Counted from the first letter of the stretch, positions 1-6,673 are shown. The stretch: DNA of 7,315 bases from Flemingiibacterium sp045644145 (GCA_045644145.1 JAZRGK010000052.1:1-7315); one strand, 5' to 3'. Made by a program: numbers and translations. Notes: a model not told the origin generated them from the letters alone.

Positions 1-18
1 TGTCTTCCAAATATATTC

Positions 19-47
19 TGTATTATTATCAAATGCTAATCTATACT
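19..47 (+). promoter_or_regulatory. Probable sigma-A promoter of the XRE regulator
   Basis: A TATACT -10 hexamer lies at 42-47. The best -35 at 17-bp spacing is a poor TGTATT (19-24), and there is no TG extension. Transcription would start near 54, inside the inverted repeat at 47-71, which fits a promoter that is weak alone and repressible. The -10 is convincing, the -35 is not. Confidence 0.45.
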
Positions 48-71
48 ATTAGTTAAGAGGAATAACTAATA
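47..71. promoter_or_regulatory. Inverted-repeat operator candidate upstream of the XRE gene
   Basis: A perfect 9-bp inverted repeat, TATTAGTTA (47-55) and TAACTAATA (63-71), is separated by 7 bp. A further CTAAT half-site at 36-40 pairs with ATTAG at 48-52 across another 7-bp gap, giving three similar half-sites with a recurring gap. The array overlaps the -10 and predicted start site of the downstream gene, the usual place for an XRE-family autorepressor to bind. Binding by this protein is inferred. Confidence 0.5.
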
Positions 72-85
72 TTTAGAGGGATATT

Positions 86-415
86 ATGAACACATCATCT
101 ATTGGAAAGCGGATAAGAAAATACAGAGAGGCAAAGGGCTGGAGACAAGAGGATTTTGCCGAGAGGATAGGCTTGAGCGTTACCTACACGGGTATGATTG
201 AGCGCGGCGAGAAGGTGCCGAAGCTTGAGACGTTCATCACCATAGCCAACGTGTTAGAGGTATCGGCAGATTTGTTGCTCGCCGATGTTCTTTCAACAGG
301 ATACAATGTCAAATCTTCCGAAATGACCGAGCAAATTTCTTCTTTGGCGCCCGACGAGCGTGATAGAATTTACAGCGTCGTAAGCACAATGATTAAGTTT
401 GAAAAAAGCAAATAA
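86..415 (+). CDS. XRE/Cro-family helix-turn-helix transcriptional regulator
   Basis: This small cytoplasmic DNA-binding protein has 109 residues. Residues 6-65 form a typical HTH_3 domain: an IGKRIRKYREAKGW first helix, the QEDFAERIGLS turn, a recognition helix around residues 31-40 ending in the IERGEKVPKLET signature, and the hydrophobic closing helices ITIANVLEVSADLLL. The tail (66-109) has an LAPDERDRIYSVVSTMI helix of the sort found in short Firmicute XRE regulators, probably for dimerisation. There is no peptidase, kinase or ligand domain. The ATG at 86 is chosen because AGAGGG (75-80) lies 5 nt upstream. The gene stands alone, ends in a strong terminator and faces tpiA tail to tail, so its targets cannot be read from context. 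The inverted repeat over its start suggests autoregulation. The family call is secure; the specific role is unknown. Confidence 0.92.
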   Translation: MNTSSIGKRIRKYREAKGWRQEDFAERIGLSVTYTGMIERGEKVPKLETFITIANVLEVSADLLLADVLSTGYNVKSSEMTEQISSLAPDERDRIYSVVSTMIKFEKSK

Positions 416-417
416 AG

Positions 418-452
418 AAAAAAGCGGAACGAGAAATCGTTCCGCTTTTTTT
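418..452. terminator. Bidirectional intrinsic terminator between the XRE gene and tpiA
   Basis: A perfect 15-bp stem (418-432 with 437-451) has a GAAA loop. The core arms are GCGGAACGA and TCGTTCCGC, flanked by six A on the left and seven T on the right. Read on either strand, the hairpin ends in a U-tract, so it can stop both the plus-strand XRE transcript and the minus-strand pgk-tpiA transcript, whose stop codon is about 50 bp away. Confidence 0.92.
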
Positions 453-454
453 GG

Positions 455-474
455 GGCAAAATGCGCATTATGCC
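455..474. repeat. 20-bp near-palindrome in the tpiA 3' untranslated region
   Basis: GGCA (455-458) and TGCC (471-474) flank the perfect palindrome AATGCGCATT (460-469), with a single mismatched pair. There is no loop to speak of and no adjacent T-run, so it is not a standard terminator. It could be a protein site or a 3'-end stabilising structure, or it could be chance. Confidence 0.3.
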
Positions 475-503
475 GAAATAAATATGGTGTAAAAAGGATT
501 TAG

Positions 504-1274
504 TTAATTATTCGCAGCCTTAACGATGGCAGTAAACTTGTCGGTCTTGAGCGACGCGCCGCCGATAAGTCCGCCGTCAACGTTAACCTTGGAGAGAAGC
601 TCTGCCGCATTTGCATCGTTCATTGATCCGCCGTACTGTACGGTAACTGCTTCTGCGGCGTCTGCGCCGAACATTTCAGCGATTGCGGCACGAACGAATC
701 CGTTGCCCTCGTCTGCCTGATCTGCGGTTGCGGTAACACCTGTGCCGATTGCCCATACAGGCTCGTATGCTACGATAACATTCTTAAGCTGATCTTTTGT
801 TACATTGGTAAGAGCCATCTTGGTCTGGAACTTAAGGAGGGTTTCGGTGTAGCCAAGCTCTCTCTGCTCAAGGGTTTCGCCTACGCACACGATAGCGGTA
901 AGTCCTGCGTTAAGTGCCGCGAGAGTACGGAGATTAACGGTCTGGTCGGTTTCGCCGAAATACTGACGGCGCTCGGAGTGACCGATAACCACATACTTAA
1001 CACCGGACGCAACAAGCATTTCGGCAGAAAGCTCACCGGTATAAGCGCCGGATGCCTTGAAATGTACGCTCTGTGCACCGATCTTTATGTTTGTTCCCTT
1101 GGTTGCTTCAACAGCCGCCGCAATATCAACAGCAGGTACGCAGAGAACGATGTCGCACTCATCCTTGCCTGCAACCATGGGAGCAAGCTCTTTCATGAAA
1201 GCGGAAGCGGCATCGGGAGTCATGTTCATCTTCCAGTTGCCTGCGATAACGGTTTTTCTTGTAGCCTTGTTCAT
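504..1274 (-). CDS. tpiA: Triosephosphate isomerase
   Basis: It interconverts dihydroxyacetone phosphate and glyceraldehyde 3-phosphate in glycolysis and gluconeogenesis, in the cytoplasm as a dimer. The 256-residue length is normal for bacterial TPI. The whole active site is visible: GNWKMN with Asn13 and Lys15, the electrophilic His99 in IGHSERR, the catalytic base Glu171 in AYEPVWAIGTG, the flexible loop 6 just after it, and the phosphate-binding YGGSM and GGLIGGASL segments near the C-terminus. The ATG at 1274 is preceded by AAAGGAA (1284-1290), 9 nt away. It is the second gene of a pgk-tpiA pair. No promoter of its own is evident in the 83-bp gap, which instead contains a REP-like hairpin, so it is probably expressed by read-through from pgk. 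Nothing is missing or odd in the protein. Confidence 0.98.
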   Translation of the reverse strand: MNKATRKTVIAGNWKMNMTPDAASAFMKELAPMVAGKDECDIVLCVPAVDIAAAVEATKGTNIKIGAQSVHFKASGAYTGELSAEMLVASGVKYVVIGHSERRQYFGETDQTVNLRTLAALNAGLTAIVCVGETLEQRELGYTETLLKFQTKMALTNVTKDQLKNVIVAYEPVWAIGTGVTATADQADEGNGFVRAAIAEMFGADAAEAVTVQYGGSMNDANAAELLSKVNVDGGLIGGASLKTDKFTAIVKAANN

Positions 1275-1308
1275 TGTGGTATGTTCCTTTCGATAATGTG
1301 ATTCAAAA

Positions 1309-1341
1309 ACCGTGGGCGGATATGGAATCCGCCCCTACGGT
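1309..1341 (-). repeat. REP-like hairpin in the pgk-tpiA gap, terminator-like on the minus strand
   Basis: GGGCGGAT (1314-1321) and ATCCGCCC (1327-1334) make a perfect 8-bp stem around a 5-nt loop. Outer arms ACCGT (1309-1313) and ACGGT (1337-1341) extend it past a 2-nt bulge (CT, 1335-1336). On the minus strand the unit contains GTAGGGGCGGATT and ends in ACGGT followed by TTTT. I recall GTAGGGGCGG...CCGCCC hairpins as dispersed repeats in Oscillospiraceae-type genomes; that match is from memory. Its place inside the operon suggests partial termination or a processing/stability role. Confidence 0.65.
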
Positions 1342-1357
1342 ATTTTTGTTTTGAAAA

Positions 1358-2653
1358 TTATTCCTTTTCGTTGAGGCAAGCGATACCGGGAAGTTCAAGG
1401 CCCTCGAGAAATTCAAGGGATGCGCCACCGCCGGTAGAAACATGGGACATCTTATCAGCATAGCCGAGATTTTCAACAGCCGCCGCAGAGTCGCCGCCGC
1501 CGATGATGGAGATAGCGCCGGATTCAGCAATAGCCTTAGCTACAGAACGAGTACCGGACGCGAAGTTCTCCCACTCGGAAACGCCCATAGGTCCGTTCCA
1601 GATAACAGTGCCTGCGCCTACGAGGGACTTAGCGAAGAGCTCTTCAGTCTTTTCGCCGATGTCAAGACCCATCCAGCCGTCCGGAATGGAATCGCTGTAG
1701 ATCTCCATGCAAACGGTGTGTTCCTTGTACTCACGACCGATCTTGTTGTCAACGGGAAGCAGGAAGTTTACGCCCTTTTCTGCGGCTCTTGCCATAAGAT
1801 CCTTTGCAAGATCAAGCTTGTCATGCTCGCAGATGGAAGTACCGATCGGAAGCCCCATAGCCTTAAAGAAGGTGTATGCCATACCGCCGCCGATAACGAT
1901 AGTATCGCACTTTTCGAGAAGATTGTTGATAACGCCGATCTTGTCGGATACCTTTGCGCCGCCGAGAATAGCAACGAAAGGACGAACCGGATCCTCAAGA
2001 GCCTTACCCATAACCTCGATTTCCTTCTGGATGAGGTAACCGCAAACAGCGGTATCAAGGTAATCAGCTACACCTGCGGTGGAAGCATGAGCTCTGTGAG
2101 CAGTACCGAATGCATCGTTTACATATATCTCTGCGTGGCTTGCCATTTCCTTTGCAAACTCGGGATCGTTCTTTTCTTCAGCAGCGTGGAAACGTACGTT
2201 TTCAAGAAGAAGAACCTCGCCGTCCTTGAGAGCTGCTGCCTTAGCCTTTGCATCGGGACCTACAACGTCCTTTGCGAGAGTTACATTGATACCCTTCTTG
2301 GTAAGGTCGTCAGCAACGATCTTGAGAGAAAGCTTGGTGATATCGTCCTTAGCCTTTTCAAGCATAGCTGCAGTTGCTGCTGCCTGATCTGCTTCGGGAA
2401 GCGCCTCGATCTTCTTTTTGTCCTTCTTGGAAAGCTTGATTTCTGCATCGAGAACGTTGTGAGGTCTGCCCATATGAGAGCAAAGGATAACCTTAGCACC
2501 GTTGTCCACGAGATACTTGATAGTCTTCATTGCGCCCACGATACGCTTATCGTCGGTAATAACGCCGTCCTTAACGGGCACGTTGAAGTCACAGCGGCAA
2601 AGGACTCTCTTGCCGGCAACAGCAATATCTTCTACTGATTTCTTGTTGTACAT
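1358..2653 (-). CDS. pgk: Phosphoglycerate kinase
   Basis: It transfers the acyl phosphate of 1,3-bisphosphoglycerate to ADP, giving ATP and 3-phosphoglycerate in glycolysis; cytoplasmic monomer. Diagnostic motifs appear in order: RCDFNVPVKDG (residues 20-30), HMGRP (60-64), the RFHAAEEKNDPEFAKEMA region, ILGGAKVSDKI (229-239), GGGMAYTF (255-262), WNGPMGVSEW (352-361), GGGDSAAAV (385-393) and STGGGASLEFLEG (406-418). At 431 residues it is about 35 longer than the usual ~395. The extra length is mainly a Lys/Ala-rich stretch after HMGRP (about residues 67-105), as in several clostridial PGKs. The ATG at 2653 has AGGAG (2663-2667) 9 nt upstream. It is the first gene of a pgk-tpiA unit with its own promoter at 2728-2756. 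The usual gapA partner is not in this window. A long open frame on the opposite strand is treated as a shadow. Confidence 0.99.
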   Translation of the reverse strand: MYNKKSVEDIAVAGKRVLCRCDFNVPVKDGVITDDKRIVGAMKTIKYLVDNGAKVILCSHMGRPHNVLDAEIKLSKKDKKKIEALPEADQAAATAAMLEKAKDDITKLSLKIVADDLTKKGINVTLAKDVVGPDAKAKAAALKDGEVLLLENVRFHAAEEKNDPEFAKEMASHAEIYVNDAFGTAHRAHASTAGVADYLDTAVCGYLIQKEIEVMGKALEDPVRPFVAILGGAKVSDKIGVINNLLEKCDTIVIGGGMAYTFFKAMGLPIGTSICEHDKLDLAKDLMARAAEKGVNFLLPVDNKIGREYKEHTVCMEIYSDSIPDGWMGLDIGEKTEELFAKSLVGAGTVIWNGPMGVSEWENFASGTRSVAKAIAESGAISIIGGGDSAAAVENLGYADKMSHVSTGGGASLEFLEGLELPGIACLNEKE

Positions 2654-2727
2654 TTATTTTCACTCCTATAAAAAATTTTCATGTGTATTACAGACCGTAT
2701 AGGCGAAACGCCATACAATCAAAGAAT

Positions 2728-2756
2728 ATTTTACCACATTCTCGTTATTTTATCAA
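2728..2756 (-). promoter_or_regulatory. Sigma-A promoter of pgk-tpiA
   Basis: Read on the minus strand, TTGATA (2756-2751) is followed at exactly 17 bp by TAAAAT (2733-2728), preceded by TGTGG, an extended -10 of the Gram-positive TRTGN type. Transcription would start near 2721, giving a leader of about 68 nt. A second, weaker candidate lies just upstream: TTGACG (2782-2777), 16 bp, TATGTT (2760-2755). No catabolite operator or riboswitch was recognised. Confidence 0.7.
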
Positions 2757-2878
2757 CATAAACTTGTGAAATAATCGTCAAATTAAATATTTTTTCGGTT
2801 TAGCACAAATTTAACAGGATTATTTCGGCGTGACATGTATATTTTTGACATTTCGTGTCCGTTTTAATCTATAAAAAG

Positions 2879-2913
2879 TACATGTGGCACGGCTTTTTGC
2901 CGTGCCACATGTA
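2879..2913 (-). terminator. Intrinsic terminator of the U32-uppP operon
   Basis: A perfect 15-bp stem, 2879-2893 with 2899-2913, has a 5-nt loop and GC-rich arms (GTGGCACGGC and its complement). On the minus strand it is followed by C then TTTTT. It begins 3 bp after the uppP stop codon, so it ends the operon before the pgk promoter region. Confidence 0.9.
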
Positions 2914-2916
2914 AAA

Positions 2917-3756
2917 TCATTTCAATAGAAAGTATCCCAGCACAACCGCGCCGAGGATGATTCTGTACCATCCGAATATCCTGAAGTCATGCTTCTTTAT
3001 GTAGTCCATAAGGAAGCTTATGCACGCCATTGATACAAGAAATGCTGTTACCATACCAATTAGCAGTATGACAGCTTCCGCCGCTGTGAATGAAAAACCG
3101 AATTTGACCAGTTTAAGGAGCGATGCACCGAACATTACGGGAATACCGAGGAAAAAGGTGAATTCCGCCGCTACAGTACGGGAAACGCCCAGCATAAGAC
3201 CGCCAAGTATTGTGGAGCCGGAACGGGATGTGCCGGGAAGCACAGCCGCCGCAAGCTGAAATACTCCGATGCCGATTGCCTGCTTCCAAGTGATAGCGTC
3301 AAGGGAATCGGTTTTGGCGGCTTTGCCCTTGCCGCGTGATTCAACAAAAATAAACGCCGCACCAACCAGAATCAGCATAACAGATACGGTTATGGGATTG
3401 TAGAACAGCTCGTCGATAATATCGTCGAAAAGCAAGCCGATTATTGCCGCAGGCAGGCACGCGGCGATTATTTTTAGCCAAAGGGTAAGCTTGTCGCGGC
3501 GGATTATTCCGAGGATTTCCCCCTCTTTTGTTGAAAAGGGCCATATCTTCTTAAAGAATATCACCGCTACTGCAAGTATTGCTCCAAGCTGTATTACCAC
3601 ATTGAACATTTCAGAGAAATCTTCAGAAACGGTTTTGAAGCTCACAAATTCTTCAAGCAGTATAAGGTGTCCGGTTGAGGAAATGGGAAGCCATTCCGTA
3701 ATACCTTCCACAATGCCGAACAGCAGGGATTTTAATATTTCAAAAAACATTTCCAT
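2917..3756 (-). CDS. uppP: Undecaprenyl-diphosphatase (UppP/BacA family)
   Basis: This integral membrane phosphatase dephosphorylates undecaprenyl diphosphate to the monophosphate, recycling the carrier for peptidoglycan and other wall polymers; family members give bacitracin tolerance when abundant. It has 279 residues, normal for the family. The (E/Q)xxxE motif is EGITE (Glu17, Glu21), followed by the conserved ISSTGH with His30. The phosphate-binding PGTSRSGST is at 174-182 with Arg178. Hydrophobic segments are visible at about 53-68, 94-110, 122-138, 160-173, 185-205, 220-240 and 258-277. The ATG at 3756 has GAGGGAG (3768-3774) 11 nt upstream. The in-frame ATG two codons later is farther from that site and less likely. 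It lies 30 bp behind the U32 gene in the same direction and is followed at once by a terminator, so the two are co-transcribed. A functional link to tRNA modification is not apparent. Confidence 0.97.
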   Translation of the reverse strand: MEMFFEILKSLLFGIVEGITEWLPISSTGHLILLEEFVSFKTVSEDFSEMFNVVIQLGAILAVAVIFFKKIWPFSTKEGEILGIIRRDKLTLWLKIIAACLPAAIIGLLFDDIIDELFYNPITVSVMLILVGAAFIFVESRGKGKAAKTDSLDAITWKQAIGIGVFQLAAAVLPGTSRSGSTILGGLMLGVSRTVAAEFTFFLGIPVMFGASLLKLVKFGFSFTAAEAVILLIGMVTAFLVSMACISFLMDYIKKHDFRIFGWYRIILGAVVLGYFLLK

Positions 3757-3786
3757 GGTAGTTAAATCTCCCTCGTATTTTTAAGT

Positions 3787-5064
3787 TTATACGGCTCTCA
3801 CTATGTCGCCGGGCTTTACCTCAAAAGGCAATTTTGCGCTGAATTCCATATAGGGGTGCGGTGCAGATTCGATTGAATTGCCGTCTTTGTCGAACAGCAC
3901 TCCAAAATGGAGAGGACGCCCGATTTCACCCGGAGTGATTATCTCGGCATCAGAGTTCGCAAATACCTTATTGCGCTGAACAAAATATGCCGTTCCGCTT
4001 TCCTTATCGTATGCGGTGACTCTGCATAGATATGCCTTTTCTTTCATGTATCCCGGCTGTTTTGCGGTGTTTGCGTCTTCCATGGGCTTTGCAAAATAAT
4101 ATCCGGTATTGTATTCGCGGTGGCTTACGGATTCAAGCTCACGGAGCCATGCCGGATCGTATTTGTAACCCTTTGGATCGGCAAGGAAGCGGTCTACCGC
4201 CATTCGGTAAGTGTTTGTGACGACCGCCGCGTAATATTCGCTCTTCATGCGTCCCTCGATTTTAAAGCTGTCAATGCCGCTTTCCATAAGCTCCGGAATA
4301 TGCTCGATCATACAAGTATCCTTCGATGAGAGGAAAAATGTGCCGCGCTCATTTTCCATGACCGGTACGCGGTTATCGGGACGCTTTTCCTCGGCTACTT
4401 CGTATTCGGCGCATCCCTCGTCGGTAACGTATTCAGAGGGAGCAAAGGACATATTCCAACGGCATGGCTGTGCGCATTTGCCGCGGTTCGCATCCCGTCC
4501 GACGAAGTGCTGAGAAAGCAAGCACCGTCCGCTGTAGGAGATACACATTGAGCCGTGTATGAAGGCTTCGAGTTCAAGTTCAGGGGGGGTGTTCTCGCGT
4601 ATTTCCTTTATTTCAGAAAGTGTCAGCTCTCGTGCAAGAACTACTCTTTTTGCACCAAGGCGATACCATTCTCTGCATGCCGCCGCACTGACGGTACTTT
4701 GCTGAGTGGAAACGTGTATCTCGGTACTCGGTAAATATTCGCGCACAAGCGCCATTACGCCCAGATCCGCCGCTATGATCGCATCAATACCTGAACTGCG
4801 GAGATTTTTTACAAATTCCGTTAATTTCGGATATTCGTCGGTGTGGGGCATAGTATTTAGCGTAAGATTCACCCGCACACCGCGCTGGTGTGCGTATTCC
4901 ACCGCTTCAAAAAGCTCAGGAAGCGTGAAATTATCCGCAGCGGCGCGCATGCCGAAATCGTCGCCTGCAAGATATACCGCATCGGCGCCGTAAAGTATTG
5001 CCGCCTTCATTTTGTCGAAATTTCCTGCCGGAGCAAGAATTTCCGGTTTTTTTAACAAATTCAT
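3787..5064 (-). CDS. U32-family protein, TrhP-type tRNA U34 hydroxylation protein
   Basis: Such proteins are often labelled peptidase U32 or collagenase-like. The closest characterised relatives I recognise are TrhP (YegQ of E. coli, YrrN/YrrO of B. subtilis), which hydroxylate U34 of tRNAs to 5-hydroxyuridine. The 425-residue protein has an N-terminal barrel-like domain (EILAPAGNFDKMKAAILYGADAVY, split here as residues 8-17 and 18-31) and the full U32 signature E-x-F-x2-G-S-M-C-x4-G-x-C-x-L-S at 166-184. Cys174, Cys181, Cys197 and Cys201 are the set expected to hold an iron-sulphur cluster. SFKIEGRMKSEYY (266-278) and SHREYNTGYYF (314-324) follow, then a C-terminal beta domain (about 341-425). 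There is no signal peptide. The ATG at 5064 has GAAAGGA (5071-5077) 6 nt upstream. It leads an operon with uppP and is divergent from mnmA, another U34 enzyme. Family is certain; the TrhP role is a homology inference from remembered sequences. Confidence 0.9.
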   Translation of the reverse strand: MNLLKKPEILAPAGNFDKMKAAILYGADAVYLAGDDFGMRAAADNFTLPELFEAVEYAHQRGVRVNLTLNTMPHTDEYPKLTEFVKNLRSSGIDAIIAADLGVMALVREYLPSTEIHVSTQQSTVSAAACREWYRLGAKRVVLARELTLSEIKEIRENTPPELELEAFIHGSMCISYSGRCLLSQHFVGRDANRGKCAQPCRWNMSFAPSEYVTDEGCAEYEVAEEKRPDNRVPVMENERGTFFLSSKDTCMIEHIPELMESGIDSFKIEGRMKSEYYAAVVTNTYRMAVDRFLADPKGYKYDPAWLRELESVSHREYNTGYYFAKPMEDANTAKQPGYMKEKAYLCRVTAYDKESGTAYFVQRNKVFANSDAEIITPGEIGRPLHFGVLFDKDGNSIESAPHPYMEFSAKLPFEVKPGDIVRAV

Positions 5065-5099
5065 GGCTTATCCTTTCAGAAAATCATGGACTACCTATA

Positions 5100-5128
5100 A
5101 TGATATCATCATTCCGAAAAAATTGCAA
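5100..5128 (-). promoter_or_regulatory. Sigma-A promoter of the U32-uppP operon
   Basis: On the minus strand TTGCAA (5128-5123) is followed at 17 bp by TATCAT (5105-5100), with a TGA extension just before the -10. The -10 lies within a perfect 10-bp palindrome, ATGATATCAT (5100-5109), also found in the promoter at 6726-6754. Transcription would start near 5093, leaving a short leader of about 29 nt. Confidence 0.65.
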
Positions 5129-5224
5129 GCGATTCATGCAAAAATTCATACTAAGTTTGCTTTAGGCGGCATGGAGTGGAATATGTTAACGCTTTTTTCA
5201 CTGTTTCTCACGGACACAGGCATC

Positions 5225-5253
5225 TTGACACAGAATCCCCGATGTGGTATACT
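5225..5253 (+). promoter_or_regulatory. Strong sigma-A promoter of mnmA
   Basis: A consensus TTGACA (5225-5230), exactly 17 bp and TATACT (5248-5253), with TGTGG before the -10, make a near-ideal extended -10 promoter. Transcription would start near 5260, about 44 nt before the mnmA start. It is divergent from the U32 promoter; the two -35 elements are about 97 bp apart. That spacer shows no obvious operator. Confidence 0.85.
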
Positions 5254-5303
5254 GATAGCAGTTATATAGCTTGCGCCAAACGCAAAAAAGGAGCACACAG
5301 CAT

Positions 5304-6377
5304 ATGAATGACCGTGTACTTGTAGCCATGAGCGGCGGAGTTGACAGCTCGGTTGCCGCATATTTAATAAAAAAACAGGGATTCCCCGCAGTGGGAGTTA
5401 CCCTGAAGCTTTTTTCAAATGATGATATAAACCTTGACACCGATAAGAGTTGCTGCTCGCTTTCCGATGCTGAGGATGCAAGAAGTGTGGCACTGAGACT
5501 TGGAATGGAACATCATGTGTTCAATTTCCGCGACAATTTCAAAGAAAAGGTTATAGACCGTTTTATATCAGCTTATGAATCCGGAGGAACACCCAACCCC
5601 TGCATAGACTGCAACCGCTTCATAAAGTGGCACCAGCTTCTATCCCGTGCCGATCTTATGGAGTGCGGCAAAATAGCAACGGGGCATTATGCGAGAGTCG
5701 AGCGCGATCTCGGCAGCGGACGTATGCTTCTTAAGCGTGCGGCGGACGTGAGCAAGGATCAGACTTATGTACTGTACGCTCTTACGAAGGCACAGCTTGA
5801 AAGAACTATTCTTCCGCTTGGCGGACTTTCCAAATCAGAGGTTCGCGAGATAGCAGAGGCGAATGGCTTTATCAACGCAGATAAGCCCGATAGCCAGGAT
5901 ATCTGCTTTGTTCCGGATGGTGATTACGCCCGTTTTATTGAGGAATATACCGGACGGATTTCTGCTCCCGGTGACTTTGTGGATGAAAACGGCAATGTTC
6001 TGGGGCGACACAAGGGCATAATCCGCTACACTATAGGTCAGCGCAAGGGGCTTGGAATATCCTTTGGCAGACCGGTATTTGTCAGCGCTATTGATCCGAT
6101 TCGCAATACCGTAACTGTTGCCGATGAGCCGGCGCTGTTTTCAAAAGAGCTGTACGCGAAGGATATAAATCTTACCGCGGTGGACAAGATCGACAGCCCT
6201 ATCCGCGTCAGTGCAAAAGTGCGCTACAGCCACAAGGAAGCGCTTGCAACGGTGGTGCAAACGGACGGCGATATGATCCGCGTGGAGTTTGATGAGCCTC
6301 AGCGCGCCATAACCCGTGGGCAGGCGGTGGTGCTATACTCCGATGAAGTGGTTATCGGCGGCGGTACTATCATATAG
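5304..6377 (+). CDS. mnmA: tRNA-specific 2-thiouridylase MnmA
   Basis: It uses ATP to adenylate, then thiolates, C2 of the wobble uridine (U34) in tRNAs for Lys, Glu and Gln, taking sulphur from a cysteine desulphurase relay. The 357 residues match the usual ~360. Visible features are the PP-loop SGGVDSS (10-16), the CCSLSDAEDAR segment (50-60), NPCIDCNRFIKW (98-109) with Cys103 as the expected nucleophile, ATGHYARV (125-132), SKDQTYVLY (150-158) and DSQDICF (196-202) with the second catalytic Cys201, then the beta-barrel C-terminal domains (YTIGQRKGLGI onward). The open frame reaches back to an ATG at 5271, but the ATG at 5304 is preferred: AAAAGGAG (5286-5293) lies 10 nt upstream and the protein then starts right at the PP-loop strand. 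Monocistronic, with its own strong promoter. No terminator is visible; its stop abuts that of the convergent small gene. Confidence 0.98.
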   Translation: MNDRVLVAMSGGVDSSVAAYLIKKQGFPAVGVTLKLFSNDDINLDTDKSCCSLSDAEDARSVALRLGMEHHVFNFRDNFKEKVIDRFISAYESGGTPNPCIDCNRFIKWHQLLSRADLMECGKIATGHYARVERDLGSGRMLLKRAADVSKDQTYVLYALTKAQLERTILPLGGLSKSEVREIAEANGFINADKPDSQDICFVPDGDYARFIEEYTGRISAPGDFVDENGNVLGRHKGIIRYTIGQRKGLGISFGRPVFVSAIDPIRNTVTVADEPALFSKELYAKDINLTAVDKIDSPIRVSAKVRYSHKEALATVVQTDGDMIRVEFDEPQRAITRGQAVVLYSDEVVIGGGTII

Positions 6378-6668
6378 TTACGCTATCAGGTCAGATATTA
6401 CATCATAAAGGTGGCAGGGATAGACGTTGTGCTTGCATAGCAGATTGAAAATGTGTTCAGCCTCGTTTATGCTGACGGTCACATCTTCAACGGTTTCCCG
6501 TTCTGAGTCCACACCCTTCGAAAGGCATATGGAAAATGTATACGAACAGCGGTTAAATTCGTGAAGCGGCATCATAACAACGTCGCAGACAAGCTTTTGA
6601 CCGTACTCAACTGACTTTGAAAAGTGGAATACGGATGCGCGGAATTTTGATGTATTTTTTTGAATCAT
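6378..6668 (-). CDS. Small DUF6514-like protein of unknown function
   Basis: This 96-residue cytoplasmic protein has no signal peptide or membrane segment. The N-terminal half looks like beta strands (ASVFHFSKSVEYGQKL, then RCSYTFSICLSKG), a small sheet. The C-terminal third (ETVEDVTVSINEAEHIFNLL, residues 58-77, then a CKHNVYPCHLYDVISDLIA tail) looks like a strand, helix, and the NxVxPxHLYDVIxD ending I associate with the clostridial DUF6514 family, whose function is unknown. The match is from memory. Three of its four cysteines are clustered enough to notice but form no clear metal motif. The ATG at 6668 has GAAAGG (6685-6680) 11 nt upstream, placed in an RNA hairpin. The gene has its own promoter with dyad-rich leader, and its stop codon touches the mnmA stop. 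No catalytic motif was seen, so no function is proposed. Confidence 0.72.
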   Translation of the reverse strand: MIQKNTSKFRASVFHFSKSVEYGQKLVCDVVMMPLHEFNRCSYTFSICLSKGVDSERETVEDVTVSINEAEHIFNLLCKHNVYPCHLYDVISDLIA

Positions 6669-6673
6669 AGCTA

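Noticed and set aside
1442..2638. A 398-codon open frame on the plus strand, antisense to almost all of pgk
   Set aside because: The minus-strand PGK is unmistakable. The antisense product has no recognisable domain and no good ribosome binding site, and its openness follows from the codon bias of a highly expressed gene.
2845..2875. Plus-strand promoter TTGACA...TATAAA upstream of the uppP terminator
   Set aside because: The spacing is 19 bp, the transcript would run straight into the terminator hairpin and antisense to uppP, and no plus-strand gene follows.
5096..5101. Plus-strand TATAAT as an mnmA promoter -10
   Set aside because: No acceptable -35 lies 16-18 bp upstream, and a far better promoter exists at 5225-5253.
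5271..5303. Upstream ATG giving mnmA 11 extra residues
   Set aside because: It has no ribosome binding site, would place a hydrophilic extension before the PP-loop strand, and the ATG at 5304 has a clear AAAGGAG at proper distance.
5146..5440. Minus-strand frames overlapping the mnmA promoter and start
   Set aside because: They are antisense to mnmA, lack ribosome binding sites and contain no recognisable domain.
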